Below, in pieces: positions 1 through 11,120 of a stretch of 64,000 nt of DNA. Positions within the stretch are counted from its first letter, which is position 1; each line of letters starts with the position of its first letter. The DNA comes from Sistotremastrum niveocremeum HHB9708. Taxonomy: Eukaryota > Basidiomycota > Agaricomycetes > Sistotremastrales > Sistotremastraceae. The DNA lies in contig KV419433.1 of NCBI GenBank assembly GCA_001630475.1, positions 240,686-304,685 on the forward strand, in the 5' to 3' direction. The translations under genes were made by a program, and so were the position numbers. The notes under the pieces were generated by a model. It saw only the letters and a list, made by a program, of their open reading frames with translations. It was not told the origin of the DNA and did not search any database.

Positions 1-1190
1 CGGAGAAAACATCGTCGACACCATCACATCCACCAGCATCCTAGCCCTATATCTCTTCATGAACGGGCGTCGCGTAGAGGGCCAATATCATACAAACGCA
101 GCCGTCGCACTCGTCTTCTCCAGTCAACTCCATCAGGTAGATCATACCGACTTTCGGCGTCTAGGTGCGATGACGTCAGCCGAATTACAGATGTCTCCTC
201 AAGTTCCTATTGAGAGAGTTACGGGGATGACGCTTTTCTGGCAGGTATTCTATTTGGATCGGTGTTGGAGTAGTGTGATTGGCCGATCGCCTGGATTTGA
301 AGAGGGTGATAATCCTCAAAAGTTTATCACTACGCCGTTTCCTGGTGATAACCGAAGTGTGAGTCGCATGACCGTAGATTGCCCTCACAGATTTGCTAAA
401 GTTTCAACCAGAATCGTTCGGGGAGTCTTGTGCGCCAACTTATCGAGAATCCATCACTCTTTCCCTCCAATAATATCGAAAGTCTGATGATCAAGTCCGC
501 CATCGTATTTGAGCAATCTGCTCAATTCTCAAATGCAACCTCAGGTATTTGTTCACCATTATCTTCGTGGAAATAGCTAATTCTTCTTGGTCAGGTTCCA
601 CGAATCCGCCCGAATGGAACCGATACTTTAAGCTCCAAGCCGCCGTCGAACACCTACTTCCGACCGTTCCACCGCTCGGAAATATGTCCAATACCGATCT
701 CCGAATTCCCGTCATATACACCCTCCTTCATACAGCAACTATCTACATATATCACCCTTTCGTCGCGAATGATCGGAATCTGCAACTGTTGAGCTTAGAC
801 GCTGCACGTTCCATCCTTGGCGTCATTCGAGCGATTCGGTCATCGCGATATCAATTCTTGGATCCTATTTTGACAGTGAGTCTCGGAATTCTTTGAATCC
901 GTCAGGCAGGCGCTGAGTTGAGATAGTTTTGTTGGAAAGTCACCGCGGAAGTTTTCATCCGTGAGAAGATTTTGGCCGTGGGAAGTTCTGTTCCCGATCA
1001 GGAGGTCATAGTGCAAGGCCTTCAAGACGAGTTGCATGTCGTCGTCACTGCTCTTCGCAAACTCTCTCTTATATTTCCTATTGCTGGTGAGCTCTATTCC
1101 GGTCGTTCGAGACGTCGCCCTCACAGAAGCGATCCTGTAGACGCCATTTTGCGGCAGATCGAAGGGCAAATCGAGTCCAGTGCAAGCTGA
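1..1190 (+). CDS. Fungal-specific transcription factor, C-terminal part (5'-truncated by window edge)
   Basis: The encoded segments match the fungal_trans regulatory domain found C-terminal to Zn2Cys6 DNA-binding domains in nuclear regulators. Telling blocks are LYLFMNGRRVEGQYHTNAAV near the start, then MTLFWQVFYLDRCWSSVIG, which resemble the helix pairs of this domain. Four exons join in frame: 1-358, 412-544, 595-875 and 927-1190. The last exon reads CWKVTAEVFIREKI and then a helical tail, with stop at 1188-1190. The Zn2Cys6 cluster and start codon must lie to the left of the window, so the regulated pathway cannot be inferred. The first intron has an alternative donor at 347; I chose 359 because only it keeps the frame. 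Family assignment is firm; the exact C-terminus is less so. Confidence 0.82.
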
Positions 1191-2071
1191 GATATGGAGA
1201 GTGAGTCTTGGTGGCAACCGTTCTTGAATCGCCAGACCAACGACTCTCATAGGATTCCAAGGACCCGGTGTATCGGTACAATGAGATTATGTTTGAGCGT
1301 ATCTGTTATTTATTACGCCATAGACGGCGTGGGCTCCACGTTATCTATATCAGGTTGGGTACATCAACCTTTCAGTTACGTTATTATTATGGGTGATCAT
1401 CACCGATTTACGCTGTCCGTCTCAGACGATCTGAACGGAGCGCTCAGTCTGATATGAAATGAAAGTGGACCAACTGCCTGGCCCGCGCCACATGGGTTCT
1501 CTTCACGTTGACACATGGACACCCTTTACAATTCTAATGTTTGTGCATCTTGGAGCCGATCTCACCTCAGAAAATGTGGCTCCTGTGCTGTGGAAAAAGG
1601 GGATACACTGAGGCAGTGCCCCGGCCCTGTGGCCGGCACTTACAGAAGTCATAGCATGCCCACGAAAGCGATCAGTTGAACTTATAATATTAACCACTAG
1701 GTGGTGCGCCATTGCTTCAATTATAAAATATATGTGAGACCTCTGTGTAAGAGAACTCCAGTTGCGACGAATTTGATTGTAACGGAAAGAAGCTCTGGTC
1801 CCGCCGCTTCTAGGGTCCGAGTTGGTCCACTGCTATCAATAACTGCTTATTGTCTGCTATGTTCTCAAAAACTACTAGCCTGTGTGGAGACGTGCCGTCA
1901 ATAACGAAATGTGGAGATGAGATCGATCCAATGCGACAACCCCCTTCATGTTCTCGTAGCAGAATATTGAGGCACGCCCAGGTAACAAGATATAAAAACC
2001 CCTCCACTCCGTCGGCTACCCCAAATTCCCAACGACCCCTCACCTTACAATCCGAGCGTCATCCTCACAGA
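1191..2071. other. Intergenic region
   Basis: No gene supported. The right part holds the promoter of the small gene at 2072. Short open frames here have no recognisable domain. Confidence 0.5.
1991..1998 (+). promoter_or_regulatory. TATA box of the small gene at 2072
   Basis: TATAAAAA lies about 75 nt upstream of the ATG at 2072, in a C-rich stretch typical of a short fungal 5' leader. It supports 2072 rather than the upstream in-frame ATG at 1850 as the true start. Confidence 0.55.
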
Positions 2072-2275
2072 ATGGCAAACTCTCAATCCGATTCCGACTA
2101 CATTGATCGAATTTGCATCGAAGATTTGCGCTCCGAGCTTCCACGCGGAGCCTATCAGGCTCGCCAGGCATTTCAACAGCTTCCTATGGGAGGAGAGTAT
2201 TTGAGTAACGGAGATATGAATCGGAGTAACGCTCAGACAAGCTCGAATTCGCAATCTGTAATTGACAATTTATGA
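2072..2275 (+). CDS. Small uncharacterised protein, paralog of 2714-2995
   Basis: A single-exon protein of 67 residues, polar and Ser/Asn rich, without signal peptide or membrane segment. I do not recognise the family. Its reality is supported by a paralog 440 bp downstream: both carry the block YQAR(Q/H)AFxxLP about 30 to 50 residues from the start, preceded by an acidic/Ser-rich stretch, and both end in an Asn/Ser-rich tail. The start at 2072 was chosen over the longer in-frame ATG at 1850 because of the TATA box at 1991 and because similarity to the paralog begins after 2072. No function is inferred. Confidence 0.5.
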   Translation: MANSQSDSDYIDRICIEDLRSELPRGAYQARQAFQQLPMGGEYLSNGDMNRSNAQTSSNSQSVIDNL

Positions 2276-2713
2276 ATGGGTCACTGGATCATATTTGTTG
2301 ACGCAACCTTGACAGAATAATCGTTCTGGAGGTACTAGTAATAATGACCGAGCAGAGGGGAAGAGCAAGTGAGAAGACCGGAAGTAACTCCAGATGAGGA
2401 GGTCGCACTTGCAGTGAGAATATTTTTGTCACTTCCATTGATGCCGTTTAATTTTTGTGACAGTCGTTCTCGAGGTTCCGTGGGCAGAAGGACACTGGTA
2501 CCTGATGGGAAAGCGGAATAATAAGTGTCAATACTATACTCTTTTATCGAGGACATGATAGGCACGAACTTGGGTCTTCCAATCTCTCGGCCGGTTGTTC
2601 TGTTATTCCGAGAGATACCCCTGTCCTATGCCCAGATCCCACGTTATACTGAGAGGTCGATAGATATCCGAGTCATCCACCGCTCCCATCATCTGGCGTG
2701 ATTTGATTCTCCA

Positions 2714-2995
2714 ATGTCTAACAGTCGCGCCTCCGGAGGCTCCAGTTATGTATACAAGGATACCTCCCAAAAAGGCGTATACATATCAAATTCCACGACG
2801 AGTTCGAAGAGGGTGACTGTAGCTGATGTCTTGGAGATATCACGAGCAGAATATCAAGCTCGTCATGCGTTCAATGAGCTTCCCTCTGTAGAACTCTTTG
2901 CGTATGATGGTGGAGATAGATATGTAGGTTCTGGGGCGCAGGGACCGGGCTCGAGAGAGTTTGGGGGTTCTGATAATAATGTGCAGTCGGTATGA
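2714..2995 (+). CDS. Small uncharacterised protein, paralog of 2072-2275
   Basis: Ninety-three residues, one exon, no signal peptide or transmembrane helix. It opens with a Ser/Gly-rich segment, then holds the shared core RAEYQARHAFNELP, and ends in a Gly/Ser/Asn-rich low-complexity tail. The same core occurs in the neighbour at 2072, so the two look like a tandem duplication that has diverged outside the core. Mating pheromone precursors were considered because of size and tandem layout, but there is no C-terminal CaaX box. The function is unknown. Confidence 0.5.
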   Translation: MSNSRASGGSSYVYKDTSQKGVYISNSTTSSKRVTVADVLEISRAEYQARHAFNELPSVELFAYDGGDRYVGSGAQGPGSREFGGSDNNVQSV

Positions 2996-3350
2996 TATCT
3001 CGATGTCACTCCCACGGACACAGCAGCTCATCATGAGTTACGCGGTAGTTTTCTCGGTCAGAAGGTCAATCTGGGGGAGGAAATGAGCAACTTCAGATCG
3101 AGAGTTCGACAAAGTAAGGATTGAAAGAAGGGCATGGGAGGCAGGTGCTATAAGGATTGACGGAAATGTCGCTTCTGAGGAAGGCACAATGATTGTCGAA
3201 ATGACCGTATGATTTGATCCATGTATTACTGATACACTGAAGGGGGAATCGAGAAGAAGGATAGAGGGAGAGCAGATCAATATCTAAATGAACTTATATG
3301 ATGCCTCACGATCACTCCTTCAGAAAGCTCCTTCTTACATCTCCTCCAAC
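2996..3350. other. Intergenic region
   Basis: Separates the small gene at 2714 from the convergent PLAC8 gene. I see no supported gene in it. Confidence 0.5.
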
Positions 3351-3931
3351 TCAAAGGTTCTTCTCTTCAGCCTCGATCTCCCTCGAATCCTGGGTCATGA
3401 CACAGGGCAAGCAACAGCACGAAGCAACGCAATCTCCACATCCGCTTCCTTCGATCCGATAATGCTCGCGAATCCTTTTACGTGTCATCATCTGGTGTGT
3501 CGTCGTCAGCGAAAAGTGTTATGCAGTCGGGAATCAAGATTAAAACGTACCTCAAGGAGGAAGCCACAGCCAGTACATATGTGAATCAAAGTGAAGACTC
3601 CAAAGTCCGCGTTGAACATCTCCCCGCCCGTTGGATGACGAGCCCCATTGGCTTGTATGTAATTGAGACGAGAACGATTTTGAGCATAGGTGACGCAAGG
3701 CAACCAACAAGCCGTGCAGCCTGACAGTCATAGTGAGCTCAAAGGTAAGAAAGATATCAAAGGTAGATACACACATGTGCCAATATCGTCAAAGCAGCTG
3801 AAAAGGCCATTGCTCCATTTCCTCGTGCCCTTTTCGTTGAACGGCAACGCTTTGGGGTTCTTCGGGTCAATATACATTTGCTGCGTCGCAATGGGTTGAG
3901 TGCTCGTTGTGTTCTCCATAGTGTAGCTCAT
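3351..3931 (-). CDS. PLAC8-family cysteine-rich protein
   Basis: Three exons on the minus strand (3931-3775, 3720-3551, 3491-3351) join in frame with introns of 54 and 59 nt. The protein has the PLAC8 layout: a variable N-terminus ending in KWSNGLFSCFDDIGTC, then TCCTACWLPCVTYAQN, a hydrophobic Cys-rich stretch TLIHICTGCGFLLE, and CGDCVASCCCLPCVMTQ before a Glu-rich end. PLAC8 proteins are small membrane-associated proteins; plant relatives act in metal resistance and cell size, but the role in fungi is poorly defined. The first intron phase is set by the requirement to make the double Cys after GT. The start could also be the ATG at 3919, four residues in. Confidence 0.88.
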
Positions 3932-4935
3932 GATGTGCAGATAATGTTACAGCGTACACTGGTTGAGGACAGAAGGAAAATTGTTACCAGTAAGCGGTGT
4001 TGTGGAGATAGTGAAATGAGCTGCACTGACTCGCAGCCTCGTGTTGCTCTCTTCGCGCGCCCGCTCAGGGAAGCCCGTGGGCGACGGCTCCTTGCGTAAG
4101 CCTGTGAGTCTTCAACGCGATCGCCCTTCAAAGATCTGAATTTTTGGAATAGATTCCGTTCAAGAAAGCAGGCGCGGTCGTCATAGAGAGAAACCCTGGT
4201 CACATCGGTCACATCATCAGTTCAAGAAGGAGGCGTGGAATTTTGGCTGCTGTCTTCGACAGGGGAATTGTCGTAATTCTGCCTCTTACGTCTTCATCAT
4301 GCAAGATTTTTGTGGATGTTATCGTAGTCCACAACAAAGAGGGCGGAGTAAAATTGAATTCCCAAATATGGAAGCTGAGTTTTTTATATTCGGCCGAAAC
4401 TTCACCGGCATCTCGGCATTGCTTCAGGTCACAGTTGGCCGTCGATAGGGGTCTTCCCCTGATGCTTGACATATTGCGACAACTCCATATGAATCGCATC
4501 AGGTCTTGAGGAGAGAGTTTCCGACTTGAAAACCGGCACCAGGCTCGAATGTCCCGGGTTCGACAAAATACAGTTCATCTCCTCTGGTGCGCATGAGCTC
4601 ATTAATATTTCTGGGTGGCAGTCGGTGGCAGTCTGTACTGATGATCAGATACTGCTATCGATATCAGGCACTTTCCGTTTCTGCAGGGCTTTCATCTTCG
4701 GCACCATCGTTCTATGATTAGCTACGACTCAACAGGGGCGTAGTCCCTTGATGCAATGAGTGAACAGGCACATGTCCTTCTTCCTCAATTGAGTCATTAG
4801 TCCTCGATACCAGATTTTCGAGAATGTACAAATGACATTAAATCACGAGTCATGGACTTTGGACGAGTCCTCAGCGCTAGCAGGTGCCCGTGGGACGGTA
4901 GCCCTCGCCTCCCATTGTCGTTGTCTACGGTGAAG
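3932..4935. other. Intergenic region between PLAC8 and surface-protein gene
   Basis: About 1 kb. Overlapping open frames on both strands (about 70 to 96 codons) show no domain, no splice-linked partner and no paralog in the window. I support no gene here. Confidence 0.5.
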
Positions 4936-6019
4936 ATGCAGCCTCTTCGTTTCTCGTGCCTACTCGCTGCTGTCTTGACTGTCAATCAGTTCGCCCAAAA
5001 TTCTGGAGTCCTCGGCGCGTCGCCTCCGGAGTGTTTTGACTTTGACTATACTTGGGTCCGATTTGTCCGACTCGCCTTGATTGTCTGATCTGACGAAGTT
5101 GCAAGTCTTGGAATTCCTTGCAGCAAACCCCATGCCAAGTGACGGCTGACCTTGCTCAAGCCTGTCCAGGGATTGCACGTAAGCATCTGAATATCTATCA
5201 TATTTCGATCTAATAATCCAACGAATAGCGTTCAAACTCGAACCTATCGGGCCTGGGCAATCATATACCGTTCAAAAGTATGGAGCGTCTCGTTGCCAGT
5301 GTAGCACGGTTTTCTATTGTTTAATATGTACGCCTTTTCCACGCCTTTATCCATGGACGCCATTGAAAACAAGGAATCAGCTGCGTGCGCGTTGTGTCAA
5401 GGATCCGGGCGGCTCGTCTCCACTTGGCAAGAATATTCCTTCAATTGTTCCCTCGGCAGTACCTCTATGAGCGTGTAAGTTCCTCCCCATCAAGTCGAAG
5501 ATAATTCGGATAACCGACGTATTCTCTATGTGATCTAGGTTTCCAGAAGATATTCCATATGGAACCGCTGTTCCACAATGGGCTTTCCAGAATGTAGCAG
5601 TGCGTGACTTGGCATCATACTTGGGGGCGTCCACTGAAACTGTAGTAGGGAGGTTCTTTCAGCCCAACAACCGCCGAAGGCGTTGGAGGTCCGCGAATCT
5701 CCTTCAATCGGACTACTTCTTCGTCTTACTTATCTTCCACACGTCTCTAGATCGACCAGAATCCGTGAACCCACGTCTCAGTACACCGACGACTTCTCCT
5801 TCTCCTACAAAACATCATCATAGTAACGTTGGGGCTATCGCAGGAGGCGCAGCTGGAGGAGGCGTGGCGCTTCTTTTGGCAGTCGGATTACTAACTTGTT
5901 ATTGCGTGAAGTCTCGACGGCGTCGGCGAAGAGAAGAAGCTCAGGTCCGTCCACACCTACCAGGCACAGTCAGAGAGACTGTGTTGACGCATGGGATGGA
6001 GACGAAGGATTCTATGTAA
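4936..6019 (+). CDS. Surface-family protein 1: signal peptide, Cys-rich ectodomain, one TM helix
   Basis: About eight exons join in frame. The order is: signal peptide (MQPLRFSCLLAAVLTVNQ), SWNSLQQTPCQVTADLAQAC, CQCSTVFYCLI, SACALCQGSGRLVSTW, the block IPYGTAVPQWAFQNV, a short Ser/Thr/Pro linker, then GAIAGGAAGGGVALLLAVGL as a Gly-rich transmembrane helix followed by an Arg-rich cytosolic stop-transfer. I recognise this as a common but unnamed Agaricomycete family; three more members lie at 18876, 20900 and 35643. Type I plasma-membrane topology with conserved disulphides outside is inferred. The cytosolic tail is only about 40 residues. The function is unknown; cell-wall sensing or adhesion would be a guess. 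Confidence 0.8.
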
Positions 6020-6187
6020 AACTGACCGTTGTGGGAGCAGAACTCATAATTTGCAAATTCTCTATCTATCAAACTTCTTTGTTTTCTTCGTAGTGCTAGA
6101 ACATTATGTACTGTTTGTACTGTTTTGCCCTATCCCTGACGGGAAGGATTCCCGAGATCTGACACAGATATAAAATATTCGCAGCCT

Positions 6188-7772
6188 TCATCCTTCGAGA
6201 AATCCATCCAAGACACCTACAACATTCTGACCAATATTCTCCATGTTATACCCCCTAACATGTTGCAAGACGCCAGGTTAGCTACCTCTTAAATTCGGTT
6301 TGATACACATACCCTTCCATGGCGAAAATTGTTTTCCTTCCTACGCTTCGAATTAAACGGCCTATCTTATGATACGTACTCGTCGTAAGCTCGAACTTGC
6401 ATATCGGATCATCGACATATGTATCAACTCCTAGGCTGCTCGAGATAGTAGTCAGAACTATGGGCCAGAAGAAGAGCAAAATTCGTTGCCTGACGAAAAT
6501 ATATCCCGGGTCATAGTCCTTGATCCTCGAGATTCCGGACTGAAGAGCATTCAAATACGGGACTTCCCCACTATAATGGGGAAGGGGATAGTTGATGTTG
6601 AATCCTTCTCCAGCGCCTTTTCCCGTTTCTTCCGAAGACCCAGTGAAATCTGCCGGGGAACTCGAATCGCAAATGGATCCAATGCAGACGAAGACCCACA
6701 TGGATAATCATTCTCCGCGTGTATAGACACGTATAGGACAGACGGGTCTTCGTAAAATATCTGTTGTGCTGGAGCGAGACCGTCAGTGAGGAAGCCGAAG
6801 ATCCAAATGCTCGAGCATACTTCCGTTGCCATGGTGATAGTCGATGTCGAGGATAGCGACCTTGCACGAGAGCGGCTTCTCGACTTCAGATTTCTTTTGC
6901 AAGTACCGTACGGCAATAGCAACGTTGTTGAAGAAGCAATATCCGCCGCAGACGTCTATGCCCGCGTGATGACCCGGAGGACGTCTAAGAGGAGCTCAAG
7001 AGCCCTGACTATTTCGGTAAGGGTTGAAGCCTACGCTAGCGTAAATACACCAGCAGGATTCTCGGGTGATAGAATAGAGTCGACGGCTGAGAGAGAAATC
7101 TTGACCGCCGCTAACACAGCCGCGTATGTTTCTAATGAGCTATAAGGCCGATTGCTTGACTCTTTTATGACAGCATTACCGCACCTTCGGTGATTGCACA
7201 GCTGAGATCAAAGCAGTAAGCACCTGGATCGAAAGTCGCGTTAGATCAGAATGATAAGTGTAAGGGTGATTTGACAATGAAATATCCTCACCTGCGTTCG
7301 CGATGGGCGATTTCTTCCAGTCGGTTTTCCCATAAGATAAGAGTGAAGGATGTGGGAATGTCTCTGGAATAACACCATTCTGAGCAGCGCACACTGATAA
7401 TTGCTTTACTCCTTGTCGACCCAGAAGATAGCATCGTACCGGAGGTCGTTCTCCGTCAGCCTCGGTCCATCGATGGAAAGCAGTGCGAACGTAGTCATAG
7501 AAGTCTTCGGAGTGTACACGTAGAATAGTCTGCTTTAGTGCATCGAGAGTCGTAGCCTCATCTTCAACCTCAACACCTGGTATCTCTGTGACTTTGTATC
7601 GCGCGGGGTGCTTGAGTATCTCTGCGAGAATCAGGTTGACTCGTTTCGGCGATTCGAGATATTGTATTCTCTCTCCGTTAAGGAATTCGTAGGGTGGATC
7701 GTGCTTGAGTGTTGTCGGAGACCAGAGCACATGCATCCTGTTCGACGGCTCAGTCGAGCTCTCAGTCGTCAT
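6188..7772 (-). CDS. Histone deacetylase-like amidohydrolase (acetylpolyamine amidohydrolase type)
   Basis: A zinc-dependent deacetylase of the arginase/deacetylase fold. The minus-strand exons give, in order, HVLWSPTTLKHDPPYEFLNG at the N-terminus, the His pair in RPPGHHAG, GGYCFFNNVA, the metal-binding AILDIDYHHGNG, a second metal Asp in LGVDTYVDDP, and the catalytic Tyr in MEGGYN near the end. All active-site elements are therefore present. The N-terminal ESPKR and the GEGFNINYPLP block match the acetylpolyamine amidohydrolase branch more than nuclear class I enzymes, so free acetylpolyamines or non-histone substrates are plausible. The start at 7772 (MTTESS) is preferred; an in-frame ATG lies at 7841 and another at 7736. 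The last intron is needed to form EGGYN, giving stop at 6188. Confidence 0.88.
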
Positions 7773-7977
7773 GGTCAGATTTACAGTCGCAGATAAGCGC
7801 CTCCGATCCACGTGGCTATAAAATTTGGATTTGACGAGCAAAGGACCGCATGGAGCTCAAGCACCAGCGACATGCCAAATATACATGGATAGGACGTTGT
7901 ATTACAGATTCTTTTGGAAACGACTATGATTATCGAGCCAAGTAAATAATAATATTCGCTTCCGGGAGTGAGGTCAT

Positions 7978-8973
7978 TTAGCCGGTCCAGACAGCCTGGT
8001 GGGATCAGATTTAGATACTGAGAGCGTGGATCAATGGAACGACGTACGGGTCCGGGCTGGGTGTAGTTCTTGGGGATGGGGTAGTTGATGTTGATCAAGA
8101 TACCGGGTTCCTGAAATGATGCTTAGGGTTTGGCGAAGACTGTAGACGACAAAGGGGCTTACGTATCCAGTGTAAACGCCGGGAATAGCAACAAGAGGGC
8201 CAGGCTTGCCACTTCCGCCGTTCTGAACGTTGATCTGTCCGCATGACAGATAGAATTGGGCACCGCCGTAGGTGGACGCGACGTGCAGCGCGATAGCCTC
8301 GAGGCGGACGAGGTATTGTCCGGTGGGCAGGGACTTGGGGAGGGGGAAGGAGACACCGGCCAAGTCTGTATACGAGTCAGCCATTTGCAATGATAAGTCC
8401 GTGAGATCGACGTACTTTGGGCAGGCCATGAGATCGAGGTTCCTCCGTTGGTGACGGCAGAGATCTGGTAGACTTTGAACCAGACTGCACCATCGCCAGC
8501 CCATCCAGATACGCTTGAGGGGGCCTTGGCGAGGTATACGTTGACAACCTGAATGCAGGAGTCAGAATCTCGGTCGTGGAGGCAAGATGTGTTGCCTTAC
8601 ACCTGGGTGGTAGATGGTACCATCGGATTGAACGCCAATGGTATCACCAGCGTTGACAGTGACAGTCTGTGCCGTTCCAGAGGTAGCAGAGTCGTAGCAT
8701 CTGAAATCAGCTGACGTCACATCGGTGACCTTGAAAAGGAGTCAGGATGCAGCTCGGCCGAAAATTTCAAAAGAACATACGGGAGCTTGGGTGTTGAAGT
8801 TGTTGGTCTCTCTGACATACTCCCATGCAGTAGTAACTCCTCCCTTGATGATCAGAGAAGGGAAAGTGTCTGGATCGCATTCAGCCAATCTTCGACTCGG
8901 GTGGAAGAAAAGACGTACAGTGGGCGGAGGCCTGAGCCACGAGAGCAACCAAGGAAATGAAGGAGGTTTTCAT
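7978..8973 (-). CDS. AA9 lytic polysaccharide monooxygenase 1
   Basis: A secreted copper enzyme that oxidatively cleaves cellulose or other beta-glucans outside the cell. After a signal peptide ending QASA the mature protein begins with His (HYTFPSLI), the first copper ligand; the codons are completed across the first intron. The second His is in GTIYHPGVVNVY and the axial Tyr region is AQFYLSCGQINV. Other AA9 blocks are GWAGDGAVWFKVYQI and TGQYLVRLEAIALH. The end is AVWTG, reached by splicing a last short exon, with stop at 7978. It is about 230 residues, with no CBM1 or C-terminal extension. It is a tandem paralog of the gene at 10048, same strand, and has a TATA box at 9034-9043. Confidence 0.94.
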
Positions 8974-9033
8974 CTTCAACAATCACCAAGCTGGGACGAC
9001 CGATGATGGAGAACAAGCTGCGAGGAACGATTG

Positions 9034-9043
9034 CTTATATACT
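9034..9043 (-). promoter_or_regulatory. TATA box of AA9 gene 1
   Basis: On the minus strand the sequence reads TATATAAG about 60 nt upstream of the ATG at 8973. AA9 gene 2 has the same motif at a similar distance. Confidence 0.6.
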
Positions 9044-10047
9044 GAATTTTTCGGAGGCTGAGCCATTACTCCTGACGTCTGCGAAAATGGCTCTATTTCG
9101 GGAAGTCAAGTCAGGAGCTCACGACAAGTCAAGTGGAAAAGGCGAAATCTTACGCCTTGCTTGCTTGATGACAAAAGGAAATCGGGCACGACAATGCTTC
9201 CATTTCGACGATTTCGTATTTCAGAAGTCGCGCCTGCATTGACTACAGGCCGACAAGTCGACGAATTTGTAGTAGAGAAGCCCGAAAGCGTAACCCCAGT
9301 TCCGAAAGTCTATTGCCACTCATTGGTGATCATGAGGAGCGCATGAGGCAAGCTGATCGCCTGGTTTGCTCGATGGCTGGCGCTTGGGTGATGTCAAAGC
9401 GGAGTTCGAAAGCGCGTGGTGGTAGCTGTGACGCAATGTGACATCTTCTGTCCGGAGTGCTGTCGGCTTGTCTTCCGAGCTTTCATCGGTTATAGCGGAC
9501 ATGAACTCATTCGGCGAGGTTTTCCTCTCAAAAAAGAGGATTCCAAATCCGTCAAAGACATTCCATAATTTCGATTTCTTCTTTGGACAAGCATATGATT
9601 TTTCCAAAGGCCAGTCACCCGCGTTCGAACCTCAAGAGACAATCGTGAAAGTTGTTACTACGGATAAATTCTCCCATCCTCTGTTCACGATTTCCGGACT
9701 TCAGGTTGCCAAACTATAATGGCTCCATATAAGGAGTCACTGATGATCGCCTCCAGAGCACATGGTCCGGAAAACGGAAAGATGAGCCACTTTGTACGAT
9801 CTTCGGATTTAACGAAGACGATTCGCCCCACTGAGAAGCAGAGCTTCGCCGGGCGGTTGGAGCACGCCATTAACACCGGAGGAAACAAGGGGCAAACCCA
9901 AAAATAAGCACGGGATTGAATATGATTCTTATAACAGTTCAAGTACAATGCTTTCGAAGGCTCGTCGGTACATGATCGAATGACCGAATATTATTCAGTC
10001 AACCTGATCCTATAAGCGAACATCAATGATCACAATGCGAGGTTTGT
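9044..10047. other. Intergenic region between AA9 paralogs
   Basis: Holds the upstream region of AA9 gene 1 and the 3' side of AA9 gene 2. An open frame at 9438-9719 on the plus strand (93 codons) has no recognisable domain and no paralog, and I do not support it as a gene. Confidence 0.45.
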
Positions 10048-11051
10048 CTAACCGGTCCAGACCGCCTGTTGTAAAGAAGGCGCTGAGTCGAGGAATATGC
10101 GAGGGAGAGGAGCACTTACGGGACCCGGTTGAGTGTACGTCTTGGGGATGGGGTAGTTAATGTTGATCAGAATACCGGGTTCCTGTCAAAGTTCATCTAA
10201 CGTTGATCGGGGCACGGAAAAAGAAGCTCACATATCCAGTATAAGCACCAGGGAACGCAACGGTAGGACCAGGCGTTCCGCTTCCTCCGTTCTCGACATT
10301 GATTTGACCGCAGGAAATATAGAACTGAGCACCGCCATAGGTAGAAGCCACATGCAATGCGATTGCTTCCATCCGAACGAGATATTGGCCAGTCGGAAGA
10401 GCTTTGGGAAGAGGGAAGCTGACGCCCGGTAATCCTGTGCGGAGTCAATTCAAACGTGATGTATGAATCGAAGTGATAAAAAATTACCCTCTGCTGGGAA
10501 TGTGATGGATGTTCCTCCATTCGTGACGGCGGTGATTTGATAGACTTTGAACCAAACCGATCCGTCTCCTGCCCATCCTGAGACGGAAGAGGGTGCCTTC
10601 GCCATGTAAACATTGACGACCTACTCACGTTTAGGCCACTGAATTAATCGGTAATTGAAATCTGCTTACACCCGGGTGATAGATGGTTCCATCGGATTCA
10701 ATTCCGATAGTGTCACCAGCATTGACAGTCACTGTGGATGCGGTTCCGGGTTCTGCAGAATCATAGCATCTGATATCGGAACTATTGACGTTCGTAACCT
10801 AAGAAGGTTTATCAGATAACATCCTCATGATGCATGATTCTGTTAGTATCTCACCGGAGCTTGAGAGTCGAAGTTGTTCGTCAGGCGAACGTATTCCCAT
10901 GCGGTGGTCACCTGTCCCCCGATGATGAGCGAAGGGAAAGTATCTACATTATATTTGATCAGCAGAGCACGCGATGCGGCGAAAAGGGCTAGGTACAATG
11001 AGCAGCCGCTCGGGCAGCGATGGTTGCGAGGATAAGCAATGAGGACCTCAT
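10048..11051 (-). CDS. AA9 lytic polysaccharide monooxygenase 2
   Basis: A second secreted AA9 enzyme, closely similar to the one at 7978 and with the same exon pattern. The signal peptide ends ARAAA and the mature N-terminus is HYTFPSLIIGGQV, the first codon of which is split by an intron. Copper ligands are His1 and the His in GTIYHPGVVNVY; the Tyr-containing block is AQFYISCGQINV. The gene ends AVWTG with stop at 10048. No carbohydrate-binding module is present. Introns fall at equivalent places in the two genes, so tandem duplication is the simplest origin. Substitutions are spread through the protein, so the copies have been separate for some time. Both keep the full active site. Confidence 0.94.
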
Positions 11052-11110
11052 GCTACAAGCGATAGAATGCGATCGAGCGAGGTGATGACATTCCACCCAA
11101 AGATTCCCGG

Positions 11111-11120
11111 GTTATATACT
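11111..11120 (-). promoter_or_regulatory. TATA box of AA9 gene 2
   Basis: The minus strand reads AGTATATAAC about 60 nt upstream of the ATG at 11051, matching the arrangement at AA9 gene 1. Confidence 0.6.

Noticed and set aside
2072-2995. Mating pheromone precursors
   Set aside because: Size and tandem layout fit, but there is no C-terminal CaaX box in either product.
4540-4575. GGTTCGA-like T-arm suggesting a tRNA
   Set aside because: The stem around GGGTTCGAC does not pair and no anticodon arm or acceptor stem can be drawn.
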